In this document: one piece after another, positions 1-10,017 of the stretch
Numbering within the stretch: the stretch's first letter is position 1
Layout: every line of letters begins with the position of its first letter
Origin: Temnopleurus reevesii
Taxonomy: Eukaryota > Echinodermata > Echinoidea > Temnopleuroida > Temnopleuridae
Direction of reading: 5' to 3'
Length of the DNA stretch: 14,317 nucleotides
NCBI GenBank assembly: GCA_036244855.1
Contig: BQKZ01004093.1
Location: 30,072-44,388, forward strand
Notes under the pieces: generated by a model
The model's input: only the letters and a program-made list of their open reading frames with translations
Database searches by the model: none
What the model was told of the DNA's origin: nothing
Position numbers and translations under genes: made by a program

Positions 1-278
1 AGTTGAGGTCTTTGTCAACAACGAATGGGGGACCGTCTGTGACGATCTTTGGGATTTAGATGATGCGAACGTGGCTTGCAGACAGCTGGGACTCGGTAGC
101 GCCATCTCCGCCCCTACCAGTGCCCGGTACGGTCAAGGAAGCGGAAGTATTCTACTGGATAACCTGGCGTGCACTGGTACAGAGAGTTCTCTACTGTCGT
201 GTTCACACAATGGAGTTGGAAGCCATAATTGTGGGCATAATGAGGATGCCGGAGTGAACTGTGCTCCAGCCACCCAAG
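1..278 (+). CDS. SRCR domain D1, partial exon (5' end outside window)
   Basis: The frame with its first whole codon at base 2 reads straight into the SRCR core: [15 protein letters not shown], then [27 protein letters not shown] and a final NC. The first 15 or so residues of the domain lie before the window. Six cysteines are present (CDD, ACR, LAC, SCS, NCG, NCA), the group A count. The exon ends at CAAG|GTTTGT, in phase 1 like all other domain ends here. A short linker, APATQ, follows the last cysteine. The substitution of Val-Cys by Asn-Cys at the last cysteine and of Val by Ala before CRQLG are small departures from the neighbours. The acidic CDD and HNED residues that form the usual cation site in group A domains are kept. 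Confidence 0.88.
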
Positions 279-1143
279 GTTTGTTTATTTCAACTCAGGG
301 TTTTTGTTACAAAGTCACAAATAAACATAAATAATGATAATAATAACAATAATAATGATAATAATACACAACACTTCCATAGTGCTTTCTAATTGCTCTG
401 TGCATCAATACTCGGCTATAGCATGGCTACTATTTGGCGCTCACTGCATTCAAGATATTTCTTCCTGCGGGTACCCATTTACCTCACCTGGGTGGCGAGC
501 AGCATAATGTGGATATTTTTTTTGTTGAAGGAAATCAACATAATGCAAATACAGTTACAAAGTTTACCTTGCATTTTCATTCACACATGGTCTGCACTAT
601 TAACAAGATGCGCTTGAAGCAATGATTTTCATTGGCATGTTCTGATCAACAGCAACTTCCGAACGACACCCCTTGAGTATTTTATTTAAAATATTTGGGC
701 CAAGTGCATGAAATCTTAACGTCTTCTTGCTAAGTCTTGTCATTTTAATGGGTGTTGGTAGAAAGTTGCTGTCAACTGTAAATCAACTGCATCAGTTTCA
801 AATTGGGGTCTATGTTCATATAGATTGAAGTCACAAGAGAATGGTTGCATGAGAATATTGTTTTCATATTTCATAATGTTTTCTCACCTCTGTTCTGCTG
901 TTATTCATGTTTTAATTTTTACCTCATGTATATTCCGGAAAGATTACCATCTTCGAATTCACTATGTTTTTTTCAGTACTATAGTGTGATTTACGCAGAC
1001 CTAAGCAACTTTCCAAAGTATATTTTATGAATGAACATTACACAGGAAATAATTTGATAAAAAAGAAAACGATATAAATGAAAGAAGTGAAATTCTGTAA
1101 AAAATTTCTTTTTTATTTGTAACTCTATTTCCACAAACTCTAG
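279..1143 (+). other. Intron 1 (D1/D2)
   Basis: This 865-bp phase-1 intron has donor GTTTGT and acceptor CCACAAACTCTAG. It starts with an imperfect AAT/GATAAT microsatellite (about 329-365), followed by a decayed minus-strand SINE (see 335-545). The remainder, about 560-1143, is AT-rich and holds nothing else I could recognise. Confidence 0.75.
335..545 (-). mobile_element. Decayed SINE fragment, minus strand
   Basis: The stretch around 464-541 matches the body of the SINEs at 1830-2127 and 11067-11334: it shares GGGTACCCATTTACCTCACC, the following CTGGGTGG, and GTTGAAGGAAATCAACAT. The AAT-type microsatellite at its left corresponds to the SINE 3' tail, so the element lies on the minus strand. 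The tRNA-like head with its B box is missing or decayed beyond recognition. It is an older, truncated copy of the same family; the borders are approximate. Confidence 0.6.
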
Positions 1144-1461
1144 CTGGTTCCCGAATCCGTCTGGTCGGTGGATCCAACAACCGAGAGGGCAGAGTTGAGA
1201 TCTTTCTCAACAACCAATGGGGTACAGTCTGTGATGATGCATGGGGAACTCCCGACGCCAACGTGGTATGTCGTCAGCTTGGGTACCTTTCAGGCGGTAG
1301 TCCGAGATCTTTGGCTGCGTTCGGACCTGGGTCGGGGAGCATTCTCTTAGACAACGTTGCGTGTAATGGCGATGAGACGTCGTTGGATCAGTGTCGGCAC
1401 AATGGCGTTGGCATCCATAACTGCGGGCATCACGAAGACGCTGGCGTGGTTTGCGCTGGAG
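1144..1461 (+). CDS. SRCR domain D2, single complete exon
   Basis: The exon is 318 bp (106 codons), with acceptor ACTCTAG|CT and donor GGAG|GTAAAA, phase 1 on both sides. The protein opens with AGSRIRLVGGSNNREGRVEI, the classic SRCR first strand, then [44 protein letters not shown]. The six cysteines fall in the group A spacing (CDD, VCR, VAC, QCR, NCG, VVC). The middle of the domain reads LSGGSPRSLAAFGPGSG, unlike the [10 protein letters not shown] type of D1, D4 and D5. The acidic pairs CDD and HED are intact, so a cation site is plausible by family analogy. Start and end are set by the splice sites and by alignment to the other domains. Confidence 0.92.
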
Positions 1462-1808
1462 GTAAAATGAAATCACAACATAATTTTTAGTGCAGGGAAT
1501 AATTTTTCTGGGATCGCATCGCACTTTGCTGTGCATTTTAGCAGGATTGCTATAAAGTCAAGTACTAAAATATTTCCTCAATGTCTGAAAATGCTAATTG
1601 GATCATAAGCCACTTGTAACGTATGCAATAGGCTTTAGTCCCGACTCTGTATTATATTGCCATATGATTATAAATCAAATTGTTCAGTGATATTTCTGCA
1701 GATCTTTTATTTTGTATTGTACTTTATGAATTTAATCACGGTAAAAAGCCTGCTATCAGTTCAAAGCTGCTTTTCAGCTACATGGAGGTCGTGAACGAGG
1801 TAAAAACA

Positions 1809-2148
1809 TACAACAAAATTATAATGGAAACATGTGGAGGCGCCTTGGTGTAGTGGTCGTGACTCTCGTCTTTCAAACAGAGGGTCGTAGGTTCGAATCC
1901 CACCCATAACATCAATTTCGTTCAGCAAGAAATTCATCCTCACTGTGCTGCACTCAACCCAGGTGAGGTGAATGGGTACCTGGTAGGAATATTTATTCCT
2001 TGAAATGCCAAATGCGCTGGTGGCTGCTGGGGTAAAGCCAGGGTAATAATAATGCAAAGCGCCTTGAACACTCAGCAGCAAGAGTGGATATATGCGCTAT
2101 ATAAATTGCATCTACTTTTATTATTTTTACAACAAAATTATAATGGAA
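1809..2148. repeat. Direct repeats (target-site duplication) of the SINE
   Basis: A 21-bp word beginning TACAACAAAATTA is present at 1809-1829 and again, without a mismatch, at 2128-2148. It belongs to the intron and was duplicated when the SINE inserted. Confidence 0.9.
1830..2127 (+). mobile_element. tRNA-derived SINE with 21-bp target-site duplication
   Basis: The head at about 1838-1911 is tRNA-like: an A-box-like TGGTGTAGTGGTCGTG and a B box GGTTCGAATCC, 45 bases apart, so RNA polymerase III promoter elements are present. A body of roughly 200 bp follows and ends in GCGCTATATAAATTGCATC plus a T-rich tail. Identical 21-bp direct repeats at 1809-1829 and 2128-2148 bracket the element exactly, the mark of LINE-driven retroposition. 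The perfect repeats suggest a fairly recent insertion. Two related copies lie at 335-545 and 11067-11334, both in the other orientation. The family name would need a Repbase or Dfam search. Confidence 0.88.
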
Positions 2149-2273
2149 GCAGAAAACAAGAAAACAACAAACAAAATTTTACAAAAATAAATGAATAGTT
2201 AATTAACGTTTTATAAATACAATATTATACGAAAAACTTGACAAGCCTGACTTTCGTCATTTATGATTCACAG

Positions 2274-2609
2274 CAACGACATCGGTGCAGCTGAATGTCC
2301 GGATCGTCGGCGGAAGCGGCCCATCGGAAGGTCGTGTCGAGGTTCTCCAAGGTCATCGCTGGGGCACGGTCTGCGACGATTATTGGGATCTCAACGACGC
2401 AAACGTCGTCTGCCGCCAGCTGGGTTATCCGGGCGCGACTTCTGCTCCGAGCTCAGCCACGTTCGGAGAAGGTTCGGGCGATATACTCCTCGATGACCTT
2501 CAGTGCCTGGGCAGTGAGGCAAGCCTGTTTGAGTGTCCTCATGATGGGATTGGGATTCATAACTGTGCTCAAAGAGAGGATGCCGGCGTTGTGTGTGCTC
2601 CGGTATCAG
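2274..2609 (+). CDS. SRCR domain D3, single complete exon
   Basis: At 336 bp (112 codons) this is the longest domain exon. I chose the acceptor ATTCACAG|CA at 2273 because it gives the phase-1 start shared by all domains; the nearer CAG ending at 2290 would give phase 0. The exon therefore adds an N-terminal linker (TTSVQLN) before VRIVGGSGPSEGRVEV. The core follows: [60 protein letters not shown]. Six group A cysteines are present. The histidine of the usual H-x-E-D motif is replaced (CAQRED), a local change near the predicted cation site; the acidic pair itself remains. The donor is TCAG|GTAAAT. GC content is clearly higher than in the introns on both sides. Confidence 0.9.
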
Positions 2610-4581
2610 GTAAATGTCACCAGTGTTTTAATTCCTTGACTGCTGAATTCTGTAATTCCCATAGACTTTGTGCAGAGGCAACCCGATTCCAGTAGTCAAC
2701 GGGTTAACTGACTTGTGCCAAATATTTGTTGCATAGATACAAGTATACTCTGGCAACAATGATAATGAAATACTAATGAAATATGCATACATGTAGATCA
2801 GTTTTGGGAGAGGTGGTGCTTCAGATGCTTTATTATGTTGTGAGCTACAGTAAAATTATTCACATGATACTGTTTTTCAGTAACAAATTAGATTATCACA
2901 GTATTTGTTTGATTAAAATCGACCCAGGAATGTTTGCTGAAAACAAAGAAAACACAATGCATTTATGTTCTTGACCAGGGGCCTGTAACATATATATGCA
3001 ATTAAGCTTACGCTAAAACTAAGTCTAAGGCAAGATGTGTACCAAAGAGATACGATTAATTGCAAAATTATCATATTTCGTTTATATTTCAGCACACCAT
3101 TTCACATGAATAAATTGGAATTCACACTTTCCACAGATACCTGAAACATCATTACTGTGCCCCGTCTCCGCCACCGGTAAATTTTGTGGCGGTCCGTAGG
3201 AATAACAGTTAGTTTTCACGATCAAACAAAAATCATTTCCCAATTTTGTTTATTTCTGTGCATGTAAATTAATTTATGAATCCATCAGCTTACCAATGGA
3301 TAGAGGAAATTCTATCCAAATGATGAAGAGTGAGCAAATCACCATAGATGCTTAAAAAAATCAAATTTTGAAAGACTTCCTGTCATTTAGCGTATTATGT
3401 TTATATTTGCATACTCAAATGAAAAGATGTGAGAATGAATTCATAGGATGAATTGCTGGAATTAATTTAATCAATTCGAGGACTAATGGCGTACTGTTTA
3501 CAAACAAAACATAATTAAAGTCAACATGTTACTTGTATACAGGTCGTACGGTGTAAATTACAGGGAAATGGGGAATAAAAATACATATACAAACGTCGGG
3601 CCAAAAAAGAAAAAAACAAAGACCGGGTATAGAGAAGAGTAAGTGAGGGAGGAAGAGAAAAGTTGAAATCTAAGAAGAGAAATGAAAGGGGAAAAGAGAA
3701 GGATAAAAAAGAGGTAGCAGAAAAAGCAGAATAGGGAGTAACGAAGGAGAATGAAACAATTAAACAATAGAGGTGCGATCAATTTTTTCTACAACATTGC
3801 AGTAACCAATATTTGCACCTTATTCTGTTAACAATATAGATTATTTCTATAGCACTGAAAACAAAAAGTGTTAAAGCGCTTTACAATATAACCTAACAAA
3901 TTTTGTGTAGAATGCAAATTGTGCATTCACTAAAATATCATAAAAACTTAAATATTTTTACTTTTAATGGCTCAAATTAATTTTTTTTTGCAGCATTTTG
4001 CCTCAAATAATGTCTGCAAAAAATATCAGTAAAAAAAAAAAAAAAAAAGGTAAAAAAACAAAGAAATACGTAAGAAATTTGTAAAACAATGAAATACATA
4101 AGAAATTAATTTCGATAATGAATTTTTTAAAATAAATATGTAGAGAATGCTAAAAGGAATATTTTCAAAAAAAAATCAGCTCAATTAGAGATTTAAATAG
4201 TGATTAAGAGCCCAAAACTTATTTTATGTATAAATTAGCATATTTAATTATTTCAACAATTTTTTTTGGAAAAAGTAACCATACATTCTGGTAGAATACG
4301 CCGCAAGCATCATACGTGCCAATTTTCGTCGCGATCGTGCATTCTACGGCCGAGATATCTGATGGGGAGCGGAATCCGCCCCCCCCCCCCACCCGGCTGT
4401 GGCATTGCTCAAAAAGCCCGGCCTGATTAGGGTTAAGATGTTTTTTTTTAATGTAGCGGAGTTTGAACTCGCTCGTATTGCAAGAGGAATACTGTTCCAG
4501 AATTTGAAGTAGCTACTGAGAAGCGCTTTTCACCTGTTTTAAGTTTACATTCTCTTCCATTTCATAACTTCATTTGTCTAG
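2610..4581 (+). other. Intron 3 (D3/D4)
   Basis: This 1972-bp phase-1 intron runs from GTAAAT to TTTGTCTAG. It is strongly AT-rich. Visible inside: a small GC-rich hairpin (CGCCAC/GTGGCG, about 3171-3193), a purine-only-like strand at 3604-3770, a repeat-like end with GTTAAAGCGCTTTACAA (about 3870-3886), a poly(A) run near 4031-4048, and a C-run near 4381-4390 inside a GC-richer patch (4290-4440) that looks like part of a dispersed repeat. I saw no coding similarity to SRCR exons here. Confidence 0.72.
3604..3770 (+). repeat. Purine-rich (A/G) strand tract
   Basis: About 165 bases on the + strand are overwhelmingly A and G, mostly AGAA, GGAAAA and AGAGAA words, with only scattered C or T. 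It is low-complexity sequence rather than a unit repeat. Such tracts can adopt triplex structures; that is general knowledge, not shown here. The long opposite-strand frame rich in Phe, Leu and Ser across it is a composition effect. Confidence 0.7.
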
Positions 4582-4908
4582 TTCCTGATCCTAGCACGTA
4601 CATGAGACTTGTCGGAGGGCCGAACTCCCATCAAGGCCGTCTAGAGATCAACATCAACAACCAGTGGGGCACCGTTTGTGATGATTCATGGGGCATAAAT
4701 GATGCAACGGTCGTGTGTCGCCAGCTTGGGTACTCTGCCGCACTTTCGGCCCCTACTGCGGCTCACTTCGGGCAAGGTTCGGGAATGATCTGGTTGGATG
4801 ACGTCAGTTGCGCGGGAAATGAGAACTCGCTGATGGAATGCGGACACCGCGGCATTGGCGTGCACAACTGCCGGCATGCGGAAGACGCAGGGGTGGTGTG
4901 CAGAGCTG
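4582..4908 (+). CDS. SRCR domain D4, single complete exon
   Basis: The exon is 327 bp (109 codons). Two TAGs precede the core; only TTTGTCTAG|TT at 4581 gives the phase-1 start, so the linker VPDPSTY precedes MRLVGGPNSHQGRLEI. The core is QWGTVCDDSWG, VVCRQLGYSAALSAP, HFGQGSGMIWLDDVSC, ECGHRGIGVHNC, RHAEDAGVVC: six group A cysteines. The GMIWLDD strand is closest to the general SRCR consensus (GPIWLDD), where the other domains have ILLDN or ILLDD. The donor is GCTG|GTAAGT, the strongest in the window. All cation-site acids (CDD, AED) are present. Nothing is broken. Confidence 0.92.
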
Positions 4909-5354
4909 GTAAGTTTCCAGTGAAATGTTAAAGGGGAACATCACCCAGACATTGATGTGTTTTCTGCGAATGAAGACACATAAGATGAACAAGCTGTGAA
5001 CAGACGAGCGGAATTTGATAAGCTGTTAAAAAGTAAAGACTCTTCAAAATCGCCATTTAAACCATGAATGGGAATTCTTGATTTAGCAACTTTTGCAGAA
5101 TTTGTGATGTCATACATGGGAAACTCCTTTTGAACTTTATACAGGAATTTATCAAAGAAGGATCAATATCATATTACCAGCAAGGGATTACCCTCTCTAT
5201 GTTTAAAATGTTTGCTGAATTGGTGTGGCTATATTATACAAAGTTAACCTAATTCTTCATGATGCCAGATTATTGCCAAAGTTGTAGATTTAAGAATGCC
5301 CATTACAGGTGGAAACTGGAAAAAATAAAGAAAATAGGACTATAGTTTAAGTGA

Positions 5355-5519
5355 AACCTTTGAACATTATTGAATATAAAATTGTTTTATTGAACGTACG
5401 CTTAGTCTGTGGCAGCAATGAGATGGAGGACTGCGTGGAGGTATCCTCCGCCGGAGAATGAGAGACAGTCTGCTACAACGCTATAATTATACATGTAGTA
5501 GAACCTTTGAACATTATTG
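5355..5519. repeat. 18-bp direct repeats flanking the D5 exon relic
   Basis: AACCTTTGAACATTATTG occurs at 5355-5372 and again at 5502-5519, identical, and the relic exon lies between. This could be a target-site-like duplication from insertion of the copied piece, or a local duplication by strand slippage. Confidence 0.75.
5390..5482 (+). pseudogene. Relic of the 5' part of the D5 SRCR exon
   Basis: Ninety-three bases align without gaps to 6091-6183 of the D5 exon. Shared words include [13 protein letters not shown] and TVC. Damage: Trp of EWATVC is a stop (TGG to TGA at 5459-5461), CDD has become CYN, and GGS and GRV have become CGS and DCV. Homology stops after the codon matching Ala of CDDA, so more than two thirds of the domain is absent. 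About 40 bases including the splice acceptor are missing upstream, while a further piece of intron flank (TGAATATAAAA, 5371-5381) is kept. It cannot encode a domain. Interrupted protein and missing splice site make it a dead copy. Confidence 0.88.
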
Positions 5520-5599
5520 TATCCACCGAACAGTGGTTCGAATGATACTACATGGATTTAGCCTCGTTGCGCCGCGTCCGCGTCCGCTGCAGAGATTTC

Positions 5600-5905
5600 C
5601 TTGTGAACGCTCTACAGGTCTGAGTTTTTGTCCGATCATTTTCAAATTTGGTGTGAAGGTGTCTAGTGGATGGAGAATGAACCCTATCAATTTTGCTGTG
5701 GGGCGGAGTCCTGGTTGCCATGGTAACCATGATTTAATAGAAATAGTTAATATTACCTTGTGCATGCTCTACAGGTCCGAGTTTTTGTCCGATTTTTTTC
5801 AAGTTTGGTATGAAGGTGTATGAAGGAAAGCGGATGAAGCCTATTGATTTTGGTGTGGGGCGGAGACCTGGTCGTTATGGTAACCATGATGTAAAGAAAT
5901 AGTGG
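5600..5905. repeat. Two-copy tandem repeat, 157-bp period
   Basis: The two units start near 5600 and 5757. Shared words include GCTCTACAGGTC, GAGTTTTTGTCCGAT, GTGGGGCGGAG and GGTAACCATGAT, about 80 percent alike by eye. The units also share an open frame on both strands, which is a by-product. It reads like part of a dispersed repeat family; I cannot name it. Confidence 0.75.
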
Positions 5906-6080
5906 TACAACAACATACACCACCAACCTGGTTCAGTTGACAGTAATAAAACCCACAAAAGTGCAATGCTGTTGGATCGGGGGATACATGTGCTCGGATG
6001 CGCAACTCGCCGAGCGCGCAATTTCCAGTTGAATATAAAATGGTTATAAAGTAAATCGACCAATATTCTTTATTTTCAAG

Positions 6081-6404
6081 ATGGTGGTCCAATGAACGTT
6101 CGCTTAGTTGGCGGTAGCAACGAGATGGAGGGCCGCGTCGAGGTGTCCTCCGCCGGAGAATGGGCGACAGTCTGTGACGATGCTTGGGACATCAATGATG
6201 CCCACGTGGTGTGCCGACAACTCGGCTTTGGATCCGCCTTGGACGCCCCAGGTTCTGCCCGGTTTGGCCAGGGTTCTGGGAATATTTTGCTGGACAATGT
6301 GGCGTGTGACGGAGATGAAGAGAGGATTGAGGACTGTCCACACAATGGGCTTGGTGTCCATAACTGTGGGCATCAGGAGGATGCTGGTGTTGTTTGCTCC
6401 AGAG
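6081..6404 (+). CDS. SRCR domain D5, single complete exon
   Basis: The exon is 324 bp (108 codons) with acceptor TTTTCAAG|AT and donor CAGAG|GTAATT, both phase 1. The protein begins [20 protein letters not shown] and continues with [64 protein letters not shown]. Six group A cysteines are present. WATVC instead of WGTVC is shared with D7. The Met in PMNVRL is not a translation start: the reading frame continues upstream to the splice acceptor, as in all other exons. GC content stands well above the introns. This exon is the parent, or the nearest living relative, of the relic at 5390-5482. Confidence 0.92.
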
Positions 6405-7658
<1,254 letters not shown>

Positions 7659-7689
7659 TAAGTGAAAGTGATAATGTGAGGGATTGTAT

Positions 7690-7760
7690 GTGTTTGTGTG
7701 TGTGTGTGTGTGTGTGCGTGTGTGTGTGTGGGTGTGTGTGTGTGTGTATGTGTGTGGGTG

Positions 7761-7782
<22 letters not shown>
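7690..7782 (+). repeat. (GT)n microsatellite, tract 1 of copy 1
   Basis: A GT/TG run with single interruptions (GC, GGGT, AT) lies 30 bases after the D6a donor. It is repeated at 8977-9069 with the same length and the same interruptions, which is unexpected for two independently evolving microsatellites. Confidence 0.9.
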
Positions 7783-7791
<9 letters not shown>

Positions 7792-7878
7792 GAATATTTG
7801 AATGCTAAGAATGAGATGATTATGATGTGAGGAAGCTTACAGGTACTGGTATTTGTCTCAGGGTTGTGTTTGTGTGTT

Positions 7879-7879
<1 letters not shown>

Positions 7880-7915
<36 letters not shown>
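7880..7915 (+). repeat. (GT)n microsatellite, tract 2 of copy 1
   Basis: A clean TG run of about 34 bases. The matching run in copy 2 (about 9167-9192) is 10 bases shorter, consistent with allelic length variation or read error at a contig end. Confidence 0.88.
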
Positions 7916-7918
<3 letters not shown>

Positions 7919-7986
7919 GTTGCCCATATGTTTTATCTATGTACATAGGTGTGTTCATAGACTATTTAAATAGGAATATATTGAAT

Positions 7987-8058
7987 GTGTGCTGGGGAAC
8001 TTCTTGTGATGATCTCTGGGATATGAGAGATGTTGATGTCATTTGCAGGCAAAAAAAG
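7987..8058 (+). pseudogene. Relic of the D6a half-exon, copy 1
   Basis: It aligns with the core of D6a: CWGTSCDDLWDMRDVDVICR can be read in frame. The RQLG end has turned into RQKK and the GTAAGT donor is replaced by AAGGATAATG, so it cannot splice there. No acceptor or first strand is kept. The same relic appears at 9264-9335 with Phe in place of Ser. Confidence 0.82.
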
Positions 8059-8140
8059 GATAATGTGTGTGTGTGTATGTGCAAGTGTGGGAGTGTTTGT
8101 ATGATTGGTTCTGTTGAAGATGAATATGAGGTGAGGAAGG

Positions 8141-8141
8141 N
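8141..8141. other. Single N at an assembly join
   Basis: The only ambiguous base of the window. The 1.28-kb repeat ends immediately left of it and restarts immediately right of it, so it most likely marks a join between two overlapping contigs rather than an unread base. Confidence 0.9.
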
Positions 8142-8801
8142 GCAGTCTAGGGTTACATAATGTAGCATGCTAAGTGTTGAAGAGAAAGATCTCCATGAGT
8201 TCATGGTAGAATCTCTGTGAACAATGAATTTTCAAGTTGGCAGCTCTGCATTGTTTTGAAGATCCATTACTCAAAACGTCCATCATCCGAATTGATATTT
8301 AAAATCATTATTCTACCAGATCCTCATTTTTCTGAATTTTCTTTTGATAAAGATTTGCTCATCTTCTTTTGCTATGTAATGAACTTTTCATTTTTGTTTG
8401 TATATACATTCTACTTTTGTCATTAATTAATTTCTACATGTACCTTTGTCATAGTTTTAAAGAATGTGAACATTTTAATGAACTTTTTGTTTATGAATGG
8501 TCATCTCGTATACAGTATTTTTTTACGGGGATTCACTGGGGTCATTATTATAACATTAATTTATTTGGGGCTCAGACCCTTTTCGACTTTTGCTTACATA
8601 TGAACTTTTTACTGTTTTAATATTTCAACTTTTTATTTCTTCTACACATAATCTTTTCATTTTCTTTTCTTGCATTAATTATTCCTGTTCATAGCTTTTC
8701 ATCTTGCGATAATGTATTAACTTTGCTTATATTCACTTCTCCTCTTCTCCTGCCGATCTTCTATAATTTTTAAACTTTTTTCATAATTGGTTCTTTTATA
8801 A

Positions 8802-8945
<144 letters not shown>

Positions 8946-8976
8946 TAAGTGAAAGTGATAATGTGAGGGATTGTAT

Positions 8977-9047
8977 GTGTTTGTGTGTGTGTGTGTGTGT
9001 GTGCGTGTGTGTGTGTGGGTGTGTGTGTGTGTGTATGTGTGTGGGTG

Positions 9048-9078
<31 letters not shown>

Positions 9079-9192
9079 GAATATTTGAATGCTAAGAATG
9101 AGATGATTATGATGTGAGGAAGCTTACAGGTACTGGTATTTGTCTCAGGGTTGTGTTTGTGTGTTTATGTGTGTGTGTGTGTGTGTGTGTGT
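8977..9192 (+). repeat. (GT)n microsatellites of copy 2
   Basis: Two GT tracts at about 8977-9069 and 9167-9192, the counterparts of those at 7690-7782 and 7880-7915. Together with the relic that follows they form a unit (half-exon plus GT-rich intron) that seems itself to have been duplicated in tandem further right. Confidence 0.85.
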
Positions 9193-9263
9193 TTGGTTGC
9201 CCATATGTTTTATCTATGTACATAGGTGTGTTCATAGACTATTTAAATATGAATATATTGAAT

Positions 9264-9335
9264 GGGTGCTGGGGAACTTTTTGTGATGATCTCTGGGATA
9301 TGAGAGATGTTGATGTCATTTGCAGGCAAAAAAAG
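9264..9335 (+). pseudogene. Relic of the D6a half-exon, copy 2
   Basis: It reads CWGTFCDDLWDMRDVDVICR in frame, 24 or so codons of the D6a core. The donor is lost (AAAAAGGATAATG instead of CTAGGGTAAGTG), the first 20 codons and the acceptor are not recognisable, and RQLG is changed to RQKK. The sequence after it (GCAAGTGTGGGAGTGTTTG, then GAGGTGAGGAAG) also matches the intron after D6a, so the duplication covered exon and intron together. Confidence 0.83.
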
Positions 9336-9659
9336 GATAATGTGTGTGTGTGTACATGTGCAAGTGTGGGAGTGTTTGTATGATTGGTTCTGTTGAAGAT
9401 GAATATGAGGTGAGGAAGATTGAAGATGCTGGTATTTTTTTTAAGGGTTGTGTTTGTGTGTTTGTGTGTGTCTGAGTGTGTGTGTTTGTTTGCTGGTCCA
9501 TAATTTGTCTTGGGGTCCTGTTTTTCTGTTTGTGTGTTAGCTGGCCCATATTTTTAATTTTTTTCAGGGGTGTGTGTGTATGTGTGTGCCATATGTTGTA
9601 TTTATGCATGTTGCTGTACATTTGTGTTCGTAGGCCTATGTGAATATAGGTGTACCAGA

Positions 9660-9715
9660 ACTTGTTTGTCGTTTGCAGACATCGCGGGCGGGTCAATGTC
9701 ACAATGTGTGGGTGA
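9660..9715 (+). pseudogene. Possible third remnant of the D6a unit
   Basis: GTCGTTTGCAGACATCGCGGG resembles the GTCATTTGCAGACAACTAGGG end of D6a, and upstream CCATATGTTGTATTTATGC with GTGTTCGTAGGCC resembles the intron part near 9199-9236. Too little remains to be certain; it may be chance plus GT-rich composition. Confidence 0.4.
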
Positions 9716-9790
9716 AGGGTATGGGAGGGGAGATATATGGGGTCTGCTCTGTGTATAATTGAGTGAGGGAACAAGTGTGTGAGTGTATGT

Positions 9791-9900
9791 TGAATTGAAT
9801 TGAATTGAATTAATTTATTTCCTTTTTCATATACATAATTAATGCAAAATAACATCACAAATAGAACAAAATAAAGGAGGCGAGTACCCTGAAAGCACAG
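9791..9900. repeat. (TTGAA)n microsatellite with dispersed-repeat tail
   Basis: Four TTGAA units at about 9793-9813 are followed by AT-rich sequence that ends near GGAGGCGAGTACCCTGAAAG. A pentamer run beside a conserved-looking block suggests the 3' end of a non-LTR element or SINE. The family is unknown to me. Confidence 0.5.
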
Positions 9901-10017
9901 CTTTGTGTGCATGTGTGCATTTTACCCACATTCACACACAAATTTACAAATTTGTCAGCTCCTTGTTGTGGCTGAGAAAAAAGTCAATCCACCATTGCTG
10001 TTTTTGTTAATTTGCAG

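Larger units (their letters stand above)
1462..2273 (+). other. Intron 2 (D2/D3)
   Basis: This 812-bp phase-1 intron runs from GTAAAA to ATTCACAG. Its centre is a full-length tRNA-derived SINE with clear target-site duplications (1809-2148). The flanking parts, 1462-1808 and 2149-2273, are AT-rich and show nothing further. Confidence 0.78.
4909..6080 (+). other. Intron 4 (D4/D5)
   Basis: This 1172-bp phase-1 intron runs from GTAAGT to TATTTTCAAG. It contains a broken copy of the start of the next exon (5390-5482), bracketed by 18-bp direct repeats, and a two-copy tandem repeat of 157 bp (5600-5905). The first 450 bases show nothing recognisable. Confidence 0.78.

Noticed and set aside
1838..1911. 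A tRNA gene with A and B boxes
   Set aside because: The tRNA-like head is followed by a SINE body and bracketed by target-site duplications; cloverleaf pairing was not convincing, and the same head appears in the other copies.
2295..2639. Alternative-frame open stretches over the D3 exon and, likewise, over D2, D5 and D7
   Set aside because: They are shadows of the GC-rich SRCR exons; only the SRCR frame shows the conserved motifs and fits the splice phases.
3870..3886. A possible further SINE end (GTTAAAGCGCTTTACAA)
   Set aside because: The word is a common end of dispersed repeats and palindromic by itself; no body or tRNA head accompanies it.
4591..4594. An alternative acceptor for D4 at ATCCTAG
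   Set aside because: It would change the entry phase from 1 to 2 and break the frame with D3.
5458..5823. A 121-codon open frame on the + strand
   Set aside because: It starts inside the dead D5 relic and runs through the two 157-bp repeat units; the similarity between its two halves comes from the DNA repeat.
9316..9912. A 198-codon open frame on the minus strand
   Set aside because: It is the complement of GT-rich intron sequence, rich in His-Thr-Gln runs, and crosses the D6a relic and a repeat tail. No domain is recognisable.
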